NCBI GenBank assembly: GCA_026989685.1
Contig: JALSIV010000410.1
Coordinates: 1 to 41,909 of the forward strand
Length of the DNA: 41,909 nt
Reading direction: 5' to 3'
DNA from: Pirellulaceae bacterium
GTDB taxonomy: Bacteria > Planctomycetota > Planctomycetia > Pirellulales > Pirellulaceae
Position 1 is the first letter of the stretch, and the number at the start of each line of letters is the position of its first letter. Shown here piece after piece: positions 1 through 8,517 of the stretch. The position numbers and the translations under genes were made by a program. The notes under the pieces are model-generated. The model did no database searches and was not told the DNA's origin. It saw only the letters and a list, made by a program, of their open reading frames with translations.

Positions 1-605
1 CCGGCGAATACGATCTGGCCGGATTCTGCGTCGGTGTCGCCGAACGCTCACGCATCATCGACGGCCGTCTCGTCACACCGGGAGACGTCGTGATCGGTGT
101 CGCCTCCAGCGGGCTGCATTCCAACGGCTACAGTCTGGTGCGCAAGATCGTGTTCGACATGGCCGGCCTCGAGCTGGAGGACCAACCCGAATCACTCGGA
201 CAGACCGTCGGCGATGTCCTGCTCGAACCGACTCGCATCTACGTCCGGCCGCTTCGCCAAGTGCTCCTGTACTACAAGGTGAAGCAAGTCGTCCACGGGA
301 TCGCTCATATCACCGGCGGCGGTCTGGCCGAGAACATCACCCGTATTCTGCCTCACCATTGCCGTGTCATTATCCGCAAGGGGACCTGGCCGGTTCCTGC
401 CGTCTTCCCGTGGCTGCAAGCTCTGGGCCAAATCGATGAGAAAGAAATGTACCGCGTGTTCAATATGGGCGTGGGGCTGGTCCTGATCGTCAGCCCGCAC
501 TACCAAGCGACGGTCCGGCGTTTCTTCGAAAAGGCGTCGATGCAAACAGCCGTGGTGGGAGAAGTCGTCCAGGGAGAACGTGGCGTCGAATTCGCGGCGA
601 GTTGA
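1..605 (+). CDS. purM: Phosphoribosylformylglycinamidine cyclo-ligase (AIR synthase), 3' part
   Basis: The reading frame is open from base 3 to the stop at 603-605, so about 200 C-terminal residues of a roughly 345-residue enzyme are present and the 5' end lies outside the window. The frame shows AIR synthase motifs: VIGVASSGLHSNGYSLVRK, where the Gly/Ser-rich loop and HSNG are diagnostic, and HGIAHITGGGLAENI, the conserved C-terminal domain segment. PurM closes the imidazole ring of FGAM to give AIR in purine synthesis, using ATP in the cytosol. It is convergent with the minus-strand gene ending at 685, and nothing else from the purine pathway is in view. The identification is firm; only completeness is unknown. 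Confidence 0.95.
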   Translation, partial: GEYDLAGFCVGVAERSRIIDGRLVTPGDVVIGVASSGLHSNGYSLVRKIVFDMAGLELEDQPESLGQTVGDVLLEPTRIYVRPLRQVLLYYKVKQVVHGIAHITGGGLAENITRILPHHCRVIIRKGTWPVPAVFPWLQALGQIDEKEMYRVFNMGVGLVLIVSPHYQATVRRFFEKASMQTAVVGEVVQGERGVEFAAS

Positions 606-684
606 TTCGGATGGCTACCGCGTACTCCATCGCACGGCGTCTATCGGAGCCTGGTCTCTGCCTGGTCTCTGCCTGCCACCGGCC

Positions 685-2088
685 CTACTGAAAATCGAGG
701 ATCATCAATGTGATGTGGCCTGGCGCATTGGAAAGAGGAGGTCCCAGCAGTTCTTTTAGCTGTCGCCGCCGATCTTCATCGAGTTCGTGAAGGAGTTCAT
801 CCATCGCTTCGCGCTGCCATTGGGCAGTCTCTCGGACAAGCTTCGCGCGAAGTTCCCGGGCACGTTTCAACAGTGCCGATTTTTGGTCGTCTGTGATCTT
901 GAGAACCTCGCCCATGGGGCCATCGACGAGTGCCGCAACGATCCCGTTTCGCGCAACGTCGAGCTGTCGTGAACAAGCTTGCAGGCGAACCAATTGATCG
1001 GGGCGCAACACCTCTCTGAACTTGCTGTCGACCACGTTCCAAAGCGTCTCCTGTTCGCGTTTCAGCTTCTGCCTCAGCCGTTCCTGAGTCTCCCTGTCTG
1101 CAATGACTTCTCCTGTGGTCCCGATCACCTTGCGTACCACTTCCTCATTGAGTTCATCCAGTCTCGCCTTCCGGTAATCGAGGAGGACGTCCAGAGCCTG
1201 CTGTTGCTCGTCGTCGATCGCGAGCGCCTTTTTGAGAACGTCGTGTTCGAGCAGCGGAAGCACTATTTCGACGAGATTCTTCCTTCGATGTCGCTTCGGT
1301 CGGGGCAACTGCCGGAGAGTCCCATCGACGTGGATCTCGAACACGGGAGTCGCTCGAAAACCACAATACGGGTCATGCTGCCGCCTCTCCGGCTTCCGTT
1401 CATATCCCAACTGGTGGCACAGCAATTCGATATTGCCTTCGCTGCCATAGAAGAGCTCTCCCATCTCCCGCTTGAAATCCGCGAGCTGTTCATCGGAGAG
1501 TACTTTGACGAGCTCATCAATGATCTCCTTGCGGCGCTTCAGGCTCTTCTCGCTCAACTCGACCGCCACTTCGTGTGCTTTCGCATCGATGCGGTTCTTC
1601 GTCGCAAAATCGACACCGAGCTTCGCCCCCAATTCTCCTACGTACAGCTCTCTGCAGAATCCTCGGCGTCGCAACGTGCACCGCAACTGGATCTGACTCA
1701 GTCGGCGGAGCTGGTGCGGCAGCAAGACATCGGACAGACGTTTGCGTGTTCGGTCACGAAGTGCCAGCAGTCGATCCACTGCCTGAGGACGATTCCTGGC
1801 GACATCGGACTTGATTCTCTCGAATTCGGATTCATAGTGTTCGAGTATCTCGGCCAGCTCTTTCGTTTGGTAGTCGTGCGCGTCGAGCTCATTCAACACC
1901 ACATCGCTGGCCAGAAAAGCGGCTTCGTCGAGAATGGCGCTGTAGTCGGGAACCGGAAAATAATGCACTTCGAGCCGACCGGCCACATTGAGCACGAAAA
2001 CCGGCCTGCGCCGCTCAAGTTCGGACGACGCGACCTCGCCACCGGCCACGAAGAAGAGGATGGCAATCAAAAGCAACCCAGTGACCAT
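685..2088 (-). CDS. Secreted helical protein with duplicated LxxxQ-type domain, unknown function
   Basis: This encodes 467 residues from the ATG at 2088, which is preceded by GGAGG at about 7 nt. An in-frame upstream extension to 2211 lacks a signal sequence and is probably not translated. The N-terminus has a hydrophobic segment (MVTGLLLIAILFFVAGGEVA) typical of a signal peptide. The rest is charged, helical and apparently duplicated: each half has an FVLNVAGRLE / FEIHVDGTLR strand, then a long helical stretch with motifs such as LLPHQLRRL, LSDEQLADF and LRPDQLVRLQ. These resemble the LTxxQ motifs of Spy/CpxP-type periplasmic proteins, but that link is an inference. It is the last gene of the minus-strand cluster that starts at 5268, 119 nt after the MauE-like gene. 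Confidence 0.75.
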   Translation of the reverse strand: MVTGLLLIAILFFVAGGEVASSELERRRPVFVLNVAGRLEVHYFPVPDYSAILDEAAFLASDVVLNELDAHDYQTKELAEILEHYESEFERIKSDVARNRPQAVDRLLALRDRTRKRLSDVLLPHQLRRLSQIQLRCTLRRRGFCRELYVGELGAKLGVDFATKNRIDAKAHEVAVELSEKSLKRRKEIIDELVKVLSDEQLADFKREMGELFYGSEGNIELLCHQLGYERKPERRQHDPYCGFRATPVFEIHVDGTLRQLPRPKRHRRKNLVEIVLPLLEHDVLKKALAIDDEQQQALDVLLDYRKARLDELNEEVVRKVIGTTGEVIADRETQERLRQKLKREQETLWNVVDSKFREVLRPDQLVRLQACSRQLDVARNGIVAALVDGPMGEVLKITDDQKSALLKRARELRAKLVRETAQWQREAMDELLHELDEDRRRQLKELLGPPLSNAPGHITLMILDFQ

Positions 2089-2207
2089 GCCCCGTCCTCC
2101 ACTGCTCTCTCGAATCGCCTCATGCATGCATTGCCCGTCCGCTCGGCGATACTCCATCGCACAGACTTCCATCACTCTTCGCTCCTCTGGGTCCGACACC
2201 GCCGCCA

Positions 2208-3131
2208 TCACTCGCGCTGGGAATCCAATACCTGCGACAATGTTCTCCTCGCGTCGGCGACGGTACGAAAACTACCTTGAAAAACTCCCGAGTCAATGTA
2301 CACGACCCTCGGCGCATCCACGATCCAATCAATCGGACCGGATTCTCCGCGAGTTTCCAGCCCCCACACCGGCAGTGCGGAACGGTGGGGTCGCTGGCTT
2401 CCGGCCGAAAGCTCAACGATCACGAGACCGACGCTGCCGAACTCTCCAGAAGCGCGTTCGAACTGCGTCAATTCCTCCTGGCAGGCAGGGCAATCTGGAC
2501 GGTACATGAACAATAGCCACCTTCCTCGCCAAATCCCGCCGCTATGTGGCCCCCTGAGATATGGCAAAAAGAAAGGAGCCACTCCCTTCTCGAACTCATC
2601 CCATTGGATGCGCATGACCTCTCTGCTCGCGCTTCGTGTACGATCCTTCCAGACCACCCAGCCTACCAGAGCAACAATCGTGACCATGCCGGCGGAAAGG
2701 AAGACCGTCGTTGGACAACTCATCTTTCGCGGGCCACCTCCGTTGGTCGAATGAGGTCGCCAGCGCCCAACGGCCAACAATAGAACCACGAACAGATCAA
2801 GCGTCAGAATCATCGCCGGGCGTACTGGAAAAATGCCGAAGCAACCGCAGTCGATGTCGCCATTCCAAGTCTTGCTCGCCGCCACGCCCGAAAAAACGAG
2901 AAAAGTCGCCAAGGCCGTAGCACGCGATCCTCGAGGTGCCCTCCCGGAAGCCAGCCACCATGCGAGCAAAGTCTGGAAAACCAGTAACGTGCTATGCAGT
3001 ACCAGCTCCGATGCGCCGAGCCATTGGGTTGCCTCGAAGACGAGCACTGCCTTGCCGATCGAACTGACCGACAGGACGAAAACCGCCAACGCGGTGCCGA
3101 GAGATGCAACGCGCGATCGGATCGAAACCAT
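2208..3131 (-). CDS. MauE/DoxX-like membrane protein fused to a thioredoxin-like domain
   Basis: This encodes 307 residues from the ATG at 3131, with GGAGG 4 nt upstream. A longer in-frame extension to 3341 overlaps the preceding gene and looks non-coding. The N-terminal half has about four hydrophobic segments and the DIDCGCFG motif characteristic of the methylamine-utilisation MauE / DoxX-like family. A further membrane segment (TVFLSAGMVTIVALVGWVVW) is followed by a soluble domain with RPDCPACQEEL, a CxxC motif as in thioredoxin folds. By family analogy the membrane part would pass electrons from a quinone or cytoplasmic donor to the exported CPAC domain; this is inferred. It follows the DUF1573 frames by 37 nt, a pairing I know from other planctomycetes. 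Confidence 0.8.
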   Translation of the reverse strand: MVSIRSRVASLGTALAVFVLSVSSIGKAVLVFEATQWLGASELVLHSTLLVFQTLLAWWLASGRAPRGSRATALATFLVFSGVAASKTWNGDIDCGCFGIFPVRPAMILTLDLFVVLLLAVGRWRPHSTNGGGPRKMSCPTTVFLSAGMVTIVALVGWVVWKDRTRSASREVMRIQWDEFEKGVAPFFLPYLRGPHSGGIWRGRWLLFMYRPDCPACQEELTQFERASGEFGSVGLVIVELSAGSQRPHRSALPVWGLETRGESGPIDWIVDAPRVVYIDSGVFQGSFRTVADARRTLSQVLDSQRE

Positions 3132-3168
3132 GTCGCCTCCGAAGGGAACGTACCTCGTGCCCGCCACG

Positions 3169-3543
3169 CTACTCGAGCAGCCACACCTCAACGTCAACGG
3201 CCGCGTGTTCGCGCAGATCGGTAAAGAAGCGGACTCGCACCGGCAGATTCTCCGGTTTCCTCTCTTTGCAAAGAGAGATCTGGAATTCGTGTCGAACCTG
3301 TGTCTCATGTTCGCGAATACGACGGACCGATACTGAGTCATCAGATACGGACCATTTCGTAATCACAAATGGTCTGTCTGCCACTAGGCAAATCGACTCC
3401 GTGCTAGTAGCAGCAGCAAGCGAGTTCAAGTAAACCGATTTCGGAACAGCCTCCACAACCCCTTTTCTGTGAATAATGAACCTAGTACGGCAAACTGTTT
3501 TGTCGAAAGCAACTGCCAACACATCGTCGCGTGATTTAAACAT
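3169..3543 (-). CDS. C-terminal part of a DUF1573 protein, in a shifted frame
   Basis: This encodes 124 residues if it starts at the ATG at 3543, which overlaps the stop of the preceding DUF1573 frame (ATGTTTAA). It has no signal peptide. From about residue 40 it reads like the second beta-sandwich repeat of DUF1573 proteins: SLAAATSTESICLV, then RPFVITKWSVSDDSV, and finally LPVRVRFFTDLREH. The protein therefore looks like the continuation of the lipoprotein encoded at 3536-3991 in the +1 frame relative to it. Possible readings are a frameshift mutation, a sequencing error, translational coupling of two subunits, or a programmed +1 shift at GUU UAA A. The MauE-like gene follows after 37 nt. 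Confidence 0.6.
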   Translation of the reverse strand: MFKSRDDVLAVAFDKTVCRTRFIIHRKGVVEAVPKSVYLNSLAAATSTESICLVADRPFVITKWSVSDDSVSVRRIREHETQVRHEFQISLCKERKPENLPVRVRFFTDLREHAAVDVEVWLLE

Positions 3544-3991
3544 CTGCAATCAGCGCCAAAGTCAGTTTTGGGTATTGCTCCACACCTGTGGATATTATCG
3601 CTTGCTCGATGCGTCTTTCGCGCGCGTACTTGACATCGTACGCCAACGAAACCCTGGCTGGACGACCTGGCGCAACAATTGGCGTCAGAATTGTGCATTC
3701 GGCGCAACCGCAGGACACATCTAGCAAAGACAACTTGAGAGGCTCGTCAAAGGGATTGCGAAACACGAATTCGTGGGAAACTCTCCACGAAGATGGATCA
3801 TCGACCTCCGGCAACACCGGAGATATCTCATAAGCTAAAGTGGCATCTTCGGGAAGACCCGTTGCCGGCTCTCGAGCCACTCTTGCACAACCCGGCGCCC
3901 ACACACCAGCAAATAACGTGCAGCCGACGACAACCGCACAGCACAGCGCCGCAGCAAACGGTCTGACAGAAGCTTCGGTAGCCCCAGTCAT
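3536..3991 (-). CDS. DUF1573 lipoprotein, N-terminal part (frame interrupted)
   Basis: This encodes 151 residues from the ATG at 3991. The N-terminus is a lipoprotein-type signal (ALCCAVVVGCTLFAG and a second Cys in WAPGC), so export and lipidation are likely. The domain carries the DUF1573 signature FRNPFDEPLKLSLLDVSCGCAE split over about residues 75-97, with the VSCGC motif, then VAPGRPARVSLAYDV. DUF1573 domains are immunoglobulin-like and are often exported in planctomycetes and Bacteroidetes; their molecular role is unknown. Many family members carry two such domains, but here the frame stops at TAA (3536-3538) after one, and the second domain is found in another frame (3169-3543). It lies 26 nt downstream of the gene at 4018-5268. 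Confidence 0.75.
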   Translation of the reverse strand: MTGATEASVRPFAAALCCAVVVGCTLFAGVWAPGCARVAREPATGLPEDATLAYEISPVLPEVDDPSSWRVSHEFVFRNPFDEPLKLSLLDVSCGCAECTILTPIVAPGRPARVSLAYDVKYARERRIEQAIISTGVEQYPKLTLALIADV

Positions 3992-4017
3992 AGCACACCA
4001 CTCCCGGAACCGTTTCG

Positions 4018-5268
4018 CTATCGATTGCGGCGCGAAATGCGCCGCCAGCGGCTTGTGTACGACAGAATGCCACCTCCCACGACAATCAATGCGACACAGA
4101 TCACGCGGGCCGACATGAACGAAAGATCTGGTGATGCGCGACCGGCATCCCGGGCAGAAACGGCGACCGTAGCGGAACGCGCCTGGGCGGTGCCAGGCTC
4201 CGCCAAGTCGGATACGCCCATTTCGAAAAGGTCAAACCGAGTAGCATTCCGCCACTTCTCCTGCAATCCCTTGACCCGCGTCTTATCTGCTACTGTCAGC
4301 ACGAAGTCGTTATCCTCCGGCTGACGCCTGCCGATATCGGCCGATTCCCAAATCGTAATCCACCAAAAGTCATAGGGGACGCGGGGGCGCAGCGAACTAC
4401 CAGCGATTTCCTGTCCCGAGACGATGCGAGAGGGAACCTGACACGATTTTCCCGCCTGCACGAGTCCCGTCGCGACCGTATGCGACCTCGCGACCAAGCG
4501 CTCTTCCAAGAAATAAGTCCATTCCTGCTGTTCAATAAAAGGATACCCCTGATCGATGCGGACAAGGTAATCGCTAACTTCCTCCCAGCTCCCCCCACTT
4601 GAGGGGTCCACACCTTCGCGAGTTACCGTGACGCGGATGAGGCCGGGGCTGGGCTTGTCGACATTCCAACTGACGGCCTCCTTGTAAATGGGGCGTGGAA
4701 CAATCGAGAGAAATGGATGATTCTTGTCACCCCCACACACGAAGATGGGATTCGGCACCGTTGAGTTCACTGTCGGAAAGCGATCTTGTAATTCCGGCCC
4801 CGCTCGCTGAAACACGACGCCTCCCACAAGAAATAAACCATCGGTACACAACTGCCGAGGTGTATATCGAGCTTGAATGCCATTGGCCACCACGACATCA
4901 AAGGACGACAGATTGGTAGAGATCATTTTCCCACGCTGCCTGACCTTGATTCGGCCGTCAAGGATGAGAGAAAAACGAAACCCCTCTGCCGTCTTAGCCA
5001 CCACTCCTTTTCCCGAAATCGTTCGGTCCGCGAACTCGTCGACAAAACGGCCATCGACACCGTCCTGAAATGTAAGGGCGGCAGCTTGTGTGAAGCGATA
5101 GTTGGCAACGAACTCAGCCTTCTCTTTCCAGTGGCGCAAACCAGTGTCCAGCGCCTTCACCACAACCGGAACCTTCGCACGATCCCGCGAAGGCTCTTCT
5201 TCGGCCGAACTCGACAAGCCGGCAAATGCAGCCCAAAAAGCCAAAAATGGGCATAACTTCGGTGACAT
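4018..5268 (-). CDS. Secreted protein with C-terminal membrane anchor, unknown function
   Basis: This encodes 416 residues from the ATG at 5268, chosen because it begins a clear signal peptide (MSPKLCPFLAFWAAFAGLSS) and has AAGGAG about 10 nt upstream. An in-frame extension to 5361 adds no recognisable sequence. The body is predicted to be mostly beta-rich, with conserved-looking aromatic stretches such as VPYDFWWITIW. The C-terminus has one hydrophobic segment (ARVICVALIVVGGGILSY) followed by Arg-rich residues, so the protein should be anchored with its bulk outside the cytoplasm. I do not recognise the family; the overall layout is reminiscent of LolA-like folds, but I cannot support that. 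It heads the cluster with the DUF1573 and MauE-like genes. Confidence 0.7.
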   Translation of the reverse strand: MSPKLCPFLAFWAAFAGLSSSAEEEPSRDRAKVPVVVKALDTGLRHWKEKAEFVANYRFTQAAALTFQDGVDGRFVDEFADRTISGKGVVAKTAEGFRFSLILDGRIKVRQRGKMISTNLSSFDVVVANGIQARYTPRQLCTDGLFLVGGVVFQRAGPELQDRFPTVNSTVPNPIFVCGGDKNHPFLSIVPRPIYKEAVSWNVDKPSPGLIRVTVTREGVDPSSGGSWEEVSDYLVRIDQGYPFIEQQEWTYFLEERLVARSHTVATGLVQAGKSCQVPSRIVSGQEIAGSSLRPRVPYDFWWITIWESADIGRRQPEDNDFVLTVADKTRVKGLQEKWRNATRFDLFEMGVSDLAEPGTAQARSATVAVSARDAGRASPDLSFMSARVICVALIVVGGGILSYTSRWRRISRRNR

Positions 5269-5715
5269 GGCGATAAGACTCCTTCGACACGCTTTGTACG
5301 GAATCAACTTAACGTGAAAAGCCCCCGCAGTCAGGGCGGATCGCGTGAAGGCACGCCTCAATGATCACTCGGCCGCACGACACCCCAGCCGATGGCCTAT
5401 TCTTGCCCTCTCGACGTTGCCGCAACCAACTCCTTCCTGCCGAACCACAAAAACACCGACAGGGCCGGCCGAATTGCGAAAGTGATGTTCAGGGACGCCA
5501 CAGCACCATAACACGAACTTCGCACCCTCGCGACAGCAAAGGGTTGGCCACGAACATAACACACACACACACACACACACAACCCACCCATCGGACCACC
5601 ACCCCCCACCCACAACCGGCTGATTGGAGCCTCCTCCTTGCACCCACCGCTTGGTGAAGTCGAGCCTCCGCTGGCAACGAGGAGATTGGATTGGCCCGCT
5701 TCTTCAGCGGCTCAA
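5269..5715. other. Intergenic region with an AC dinucleotide repeat
   Basis: These 447 nt separate the DsbD-like gene end from the start of the 4018-5268 gene, both on the minus strand. They should hold the promoter of the latter, but I see no convincing -35/-10 pair. The region contains (AC)11 at 5559-5580 followed by C-rich sequence. No coding frame is convincing. Confidence 0.6.
5559..5580. repeat. (AC)11 microsatellite
   Basis: Eleven uninterrupted AC units lie in the intergenic region, followed by ACC/CAC-rich sequence. Such a tract can vary in length by slippage. Confidence 0.95.
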
Positions 5716-8289
5716 TCATTCTCCGAGCTCGCCGGGCCGGAAACAAGCGTTGACGAGCGGCACCAAACGCGCCGGCAGTTCTTTCCGATAGCCGTCATTG
5801 GGACCGCGTCTCACAACGGCCGGCGGTCCGTCACCCCCCGGATCGCCGTCACCTCGCAGCGATAACGACTCCGGATTCCCCGCGTCCTCGGCGATCGGCT
5901 GCCCGGAGCCGCCGCGGGATTTTCGCCCGTTCTTGCGAGCAACTTCCTTGAGTTTGGCGATCAACTGCGTTTGAGTCACTCCGTCACGGAAGATGATCGG
6001 ATGGTCCGGATCGGTGGGCGAGTAGATGACCACGGTGGGAATCTGGCGTCCGCCCAGCTCGTCGAGCACCCGGCCGATCTCCTCGTCCTGCTTCGTCCAA
6101 TCGGCCTGAAGGGTCACCACTTTCAATTCGTCAACGGTTTCTTTGACCGGTTTGGTGTTGAGAACGAACCGTTCCAACGCTTTGCACGTCACTCACCAGT
6201 CGGCCGTGAAGTCGACCAGCACGATGTTGCCCTCCTTGAGTTTCGATTCCAATACGGCAGGCGAGAACGGCTCCCAGGCCAATTCGTAGGAATTCTCGCC
6301 GCGGAATCCATAAGCGAAATAGCCTCCCAGCAGGGCCACGATCAGAGCCAGCGAACGGAGCAAGGTTTTGAGGCCGGCCGGCGCCGTGAGCGGGATTTTG
6401 CCGAGGATCCAGCAGGCCATCCACAACGCGACCAGGAAACCGACCGTGGGAACCACCAGGGAATCCTCGAGAAACGACAGGAAGAACACGACCGTCCCCA
6501 GCAGCAGGAATCCGAGGAACTCCTTGAACGTCTCCATCCACATCCCGGGTCTGGGCAAGAAGCTGATCAGCCGAGGAAAGATGCCGATCACCAAATAGGG
6601 AAAGGCCATCCCGAACCACATGGCGACAAACACCGTGAAAATCACCTTGGGTGGTTGGCTGTAGCAGTACGCCAAGGCCGTCCCCAAAGCCGGAGCCGTG
6701 CAGGGAATGGCCACCAGTGTGGTGATCACTCCTTTCAACGACGCCGCCAAATACCCTTCGCCCCGCTCGGAATACTGCGCCAGCTTGCTGGTTCCCACGA
6801 ATCCGGGAACCGGGATTTCCCACACGCCCAGGTAACTCAGGGCCATCACGAAGATCACCGCCGTCATGGTGATCACGTACGGCGGATATTGGCTCTGCTG
6901 CCCCCAGCCGAAGTCGTCGTCGCGCAGTCCCAACTGGCGAGCCGACAACAGTAGCGCGAATGCCAGAAAGACGATCAACATGCCGACCGCGTACCAGAAG
7001 TTGAGCATGAACACTTTGCGGCGACTGGCACCGGCCTGTTCCACAAACGCCATGATTTTCAAACCGATCACCGGCAGTACGCACGGCATGAAATTGAGCA
7101 GGAAACCGCCCAGCACCGCGATCAGCAGCACCAGCCACAGGGGGTATTCAGTGATCTGTTCCACCACCACGGCGCCGGTCCGCTGACTCGCATTGGCGCG
7201 GATCCGTTCCGTCAGCTTGTCGTACGACATCTCGGCCGGCTCGAAACTCAGCGGCAGCTTGCCGCCGCCTTTACCTGCCTCCTTGTCCAACGCGCCGGAC
7301 AAGTCCGCGGTCACGGCCATGACCCGATCGGCGTCGCAGCCGTTCTCCCAGCAGAACTGGTAGCCCACCCAGGCCTGCAGCACCGGTTGCTCGGACAATG
7401 CAGCACGCGGCCCCGACAGTCGGACGGTCCACGTCACCGGCTGACGGTGATACCAGACCGACTTTTCTCCCGGCAGCCCGACTTCCTCTTCCACCGGCGG
7501 AGAAGATGCCTGAGGCTCACCGGCCGTCCAACCTTCGGGCAACTGGAAGTAGAACTGAGTCGGGCAACTCGTCTGCCCCTTCTTCTTGACGCCGGCCGCA
7601 TAGATATGCCAGTTGGGATCGGGAACGGCGGTCAGCTTCCATACCAGTTCGACCCGCTCGCCCGTCGACCGTACCGTCACCTCGCCGCGAAACTTGCCAT
7701 GGCTCCGCTCGGGGCGATATTCGCCCTGGTCACTCGGCCGGGCGATCGTACCGGCGAACGTGGCCTGCAGATCTTCCCCGAACAGTTGGCACTGCGTCAG
7801 ACATACCTGGCCTTCGACGGTGAGCGGAATTTTCAAGGAGTCGGGATCTTCCACCGCTCGAGTAAACTCGAACGGCGCCGTCCACGTGACCTGATCCTCG
7901 TGGATTTCGACAATGTGGGTTTCACCGGAAAGCCCCTCCGTCTTCAGTTGGGGCGGGCGGTCGGGCATGAACGGTCCGGTCAGCTTGACCGCATCGGTCT
8001 TCCCCAACTGGATGACGGTCGGTAGGGCTCCTTCCTTTTGAGTCACCGAATAGACGTGCCATCCCGGTGCGATCCGGGCTGTGACGTGAACTCGGCCCCC
8101 TCTGCCGTCCTCGTAGACCTCGAATTCGGCCGACAAAGTCACCGGCCTATCGACGCCAAGACCGCCAAAACCGAGATCCTGCCCCGACAAGCTGGAGAGC
8201 CGCCCCGCCACGCCCCACCCGAGAATGCAGCACATGATGAGAAGGCGAAAGGTCGTCGACCGTCGCAAATCGGGGCATTCGCTCAACAT
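5716..8289 (-). CDS. dsbD: DsbD-like thiol:disulfide interchange protein with selenocysteine (UVTC) active site
   Basis: Reading the in-frame UGA at 6193-6195 as selenocysteine gives one 857-residue protein from the ATG at 8289; another ATG at 8331 is possible but has no ribosome site. Domains in order: signal peptide; two DsbD-alpha/DsbC-like beta domains (about 40-330, with CLTQC and CWENGC cysteines); an eight-helix DsbD transmembrane domain with the hallmark cysteines in NFMPCVLPVIGLK and VAIPCTAPALGTA; and a C-terminal thioredoxin domain reading VLVDFTADW-U-VTCKALE. The Sec is residue 699, where other DsbDs have the first Cys of CxxC, and Cys702 is the resolving residue. A hairpin with a bulged U and a GG loop follows the UGA. 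A charged tail of about 70 residues follows the thioredoxin fold. Predicted role: carrying electrons across the membrane to envelope oxidoreductases. A frameshift or nonsense mutation is less likely because the downstream frame is intact and family-like. Confidence 0.85.
6157..6178 (-). promoter_or_regulatory. Bacterial SECIS-like hairpin
   Basis: This element begins 14 nt after the UGA codon. The arms GUUGGAAC and GUUC-U-CAAC pair completely (8 bp) with one unpaired U on the 3' side, enclosing the loop GGUUC. A GG in the apical loop, a bulged U, and an apical loop about 22 nt after the UGA match the known requirements for SelB recognition of bacterial SECIS elements (E. coli fdhF: loop AGGUCU, bulged U). 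In fdhF the bulge is on the 5' side, so this is a variant. I derived the structure by hand. Confidence 0.75.
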
Positions 8290-8517
8290 GGCTCCGTCTC
8301 TGTTCTTCGGGATGGGGGGCTTTGCCCGCATTATCGGCCAATACCGGCGGTACGGTCAACGCCGCTGAGAGGTTCAACGCCTTTCCGCGGAATGGGAATC
8401 GGACGGCAGAGGAGTTCTCCCAAAAAACTGTTGCACCGGCCGGCGTTGCCTTACAGCCGGAATCATTTCGAACCGACCGATGGAAACCGGCTACACCTTG
8501 CGACCTCGAGCGATCGG

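Noticed and set aside
6193..8331. The DsbD-like gene as a truncated protein ending at UGA, with a separate downstream thioredoxin gene starting at a GTG
   Set aside because: The GTG would sit right after the stop in the same frame and the split falls inside the CxxC motif, so two independent genes make no functional sense.
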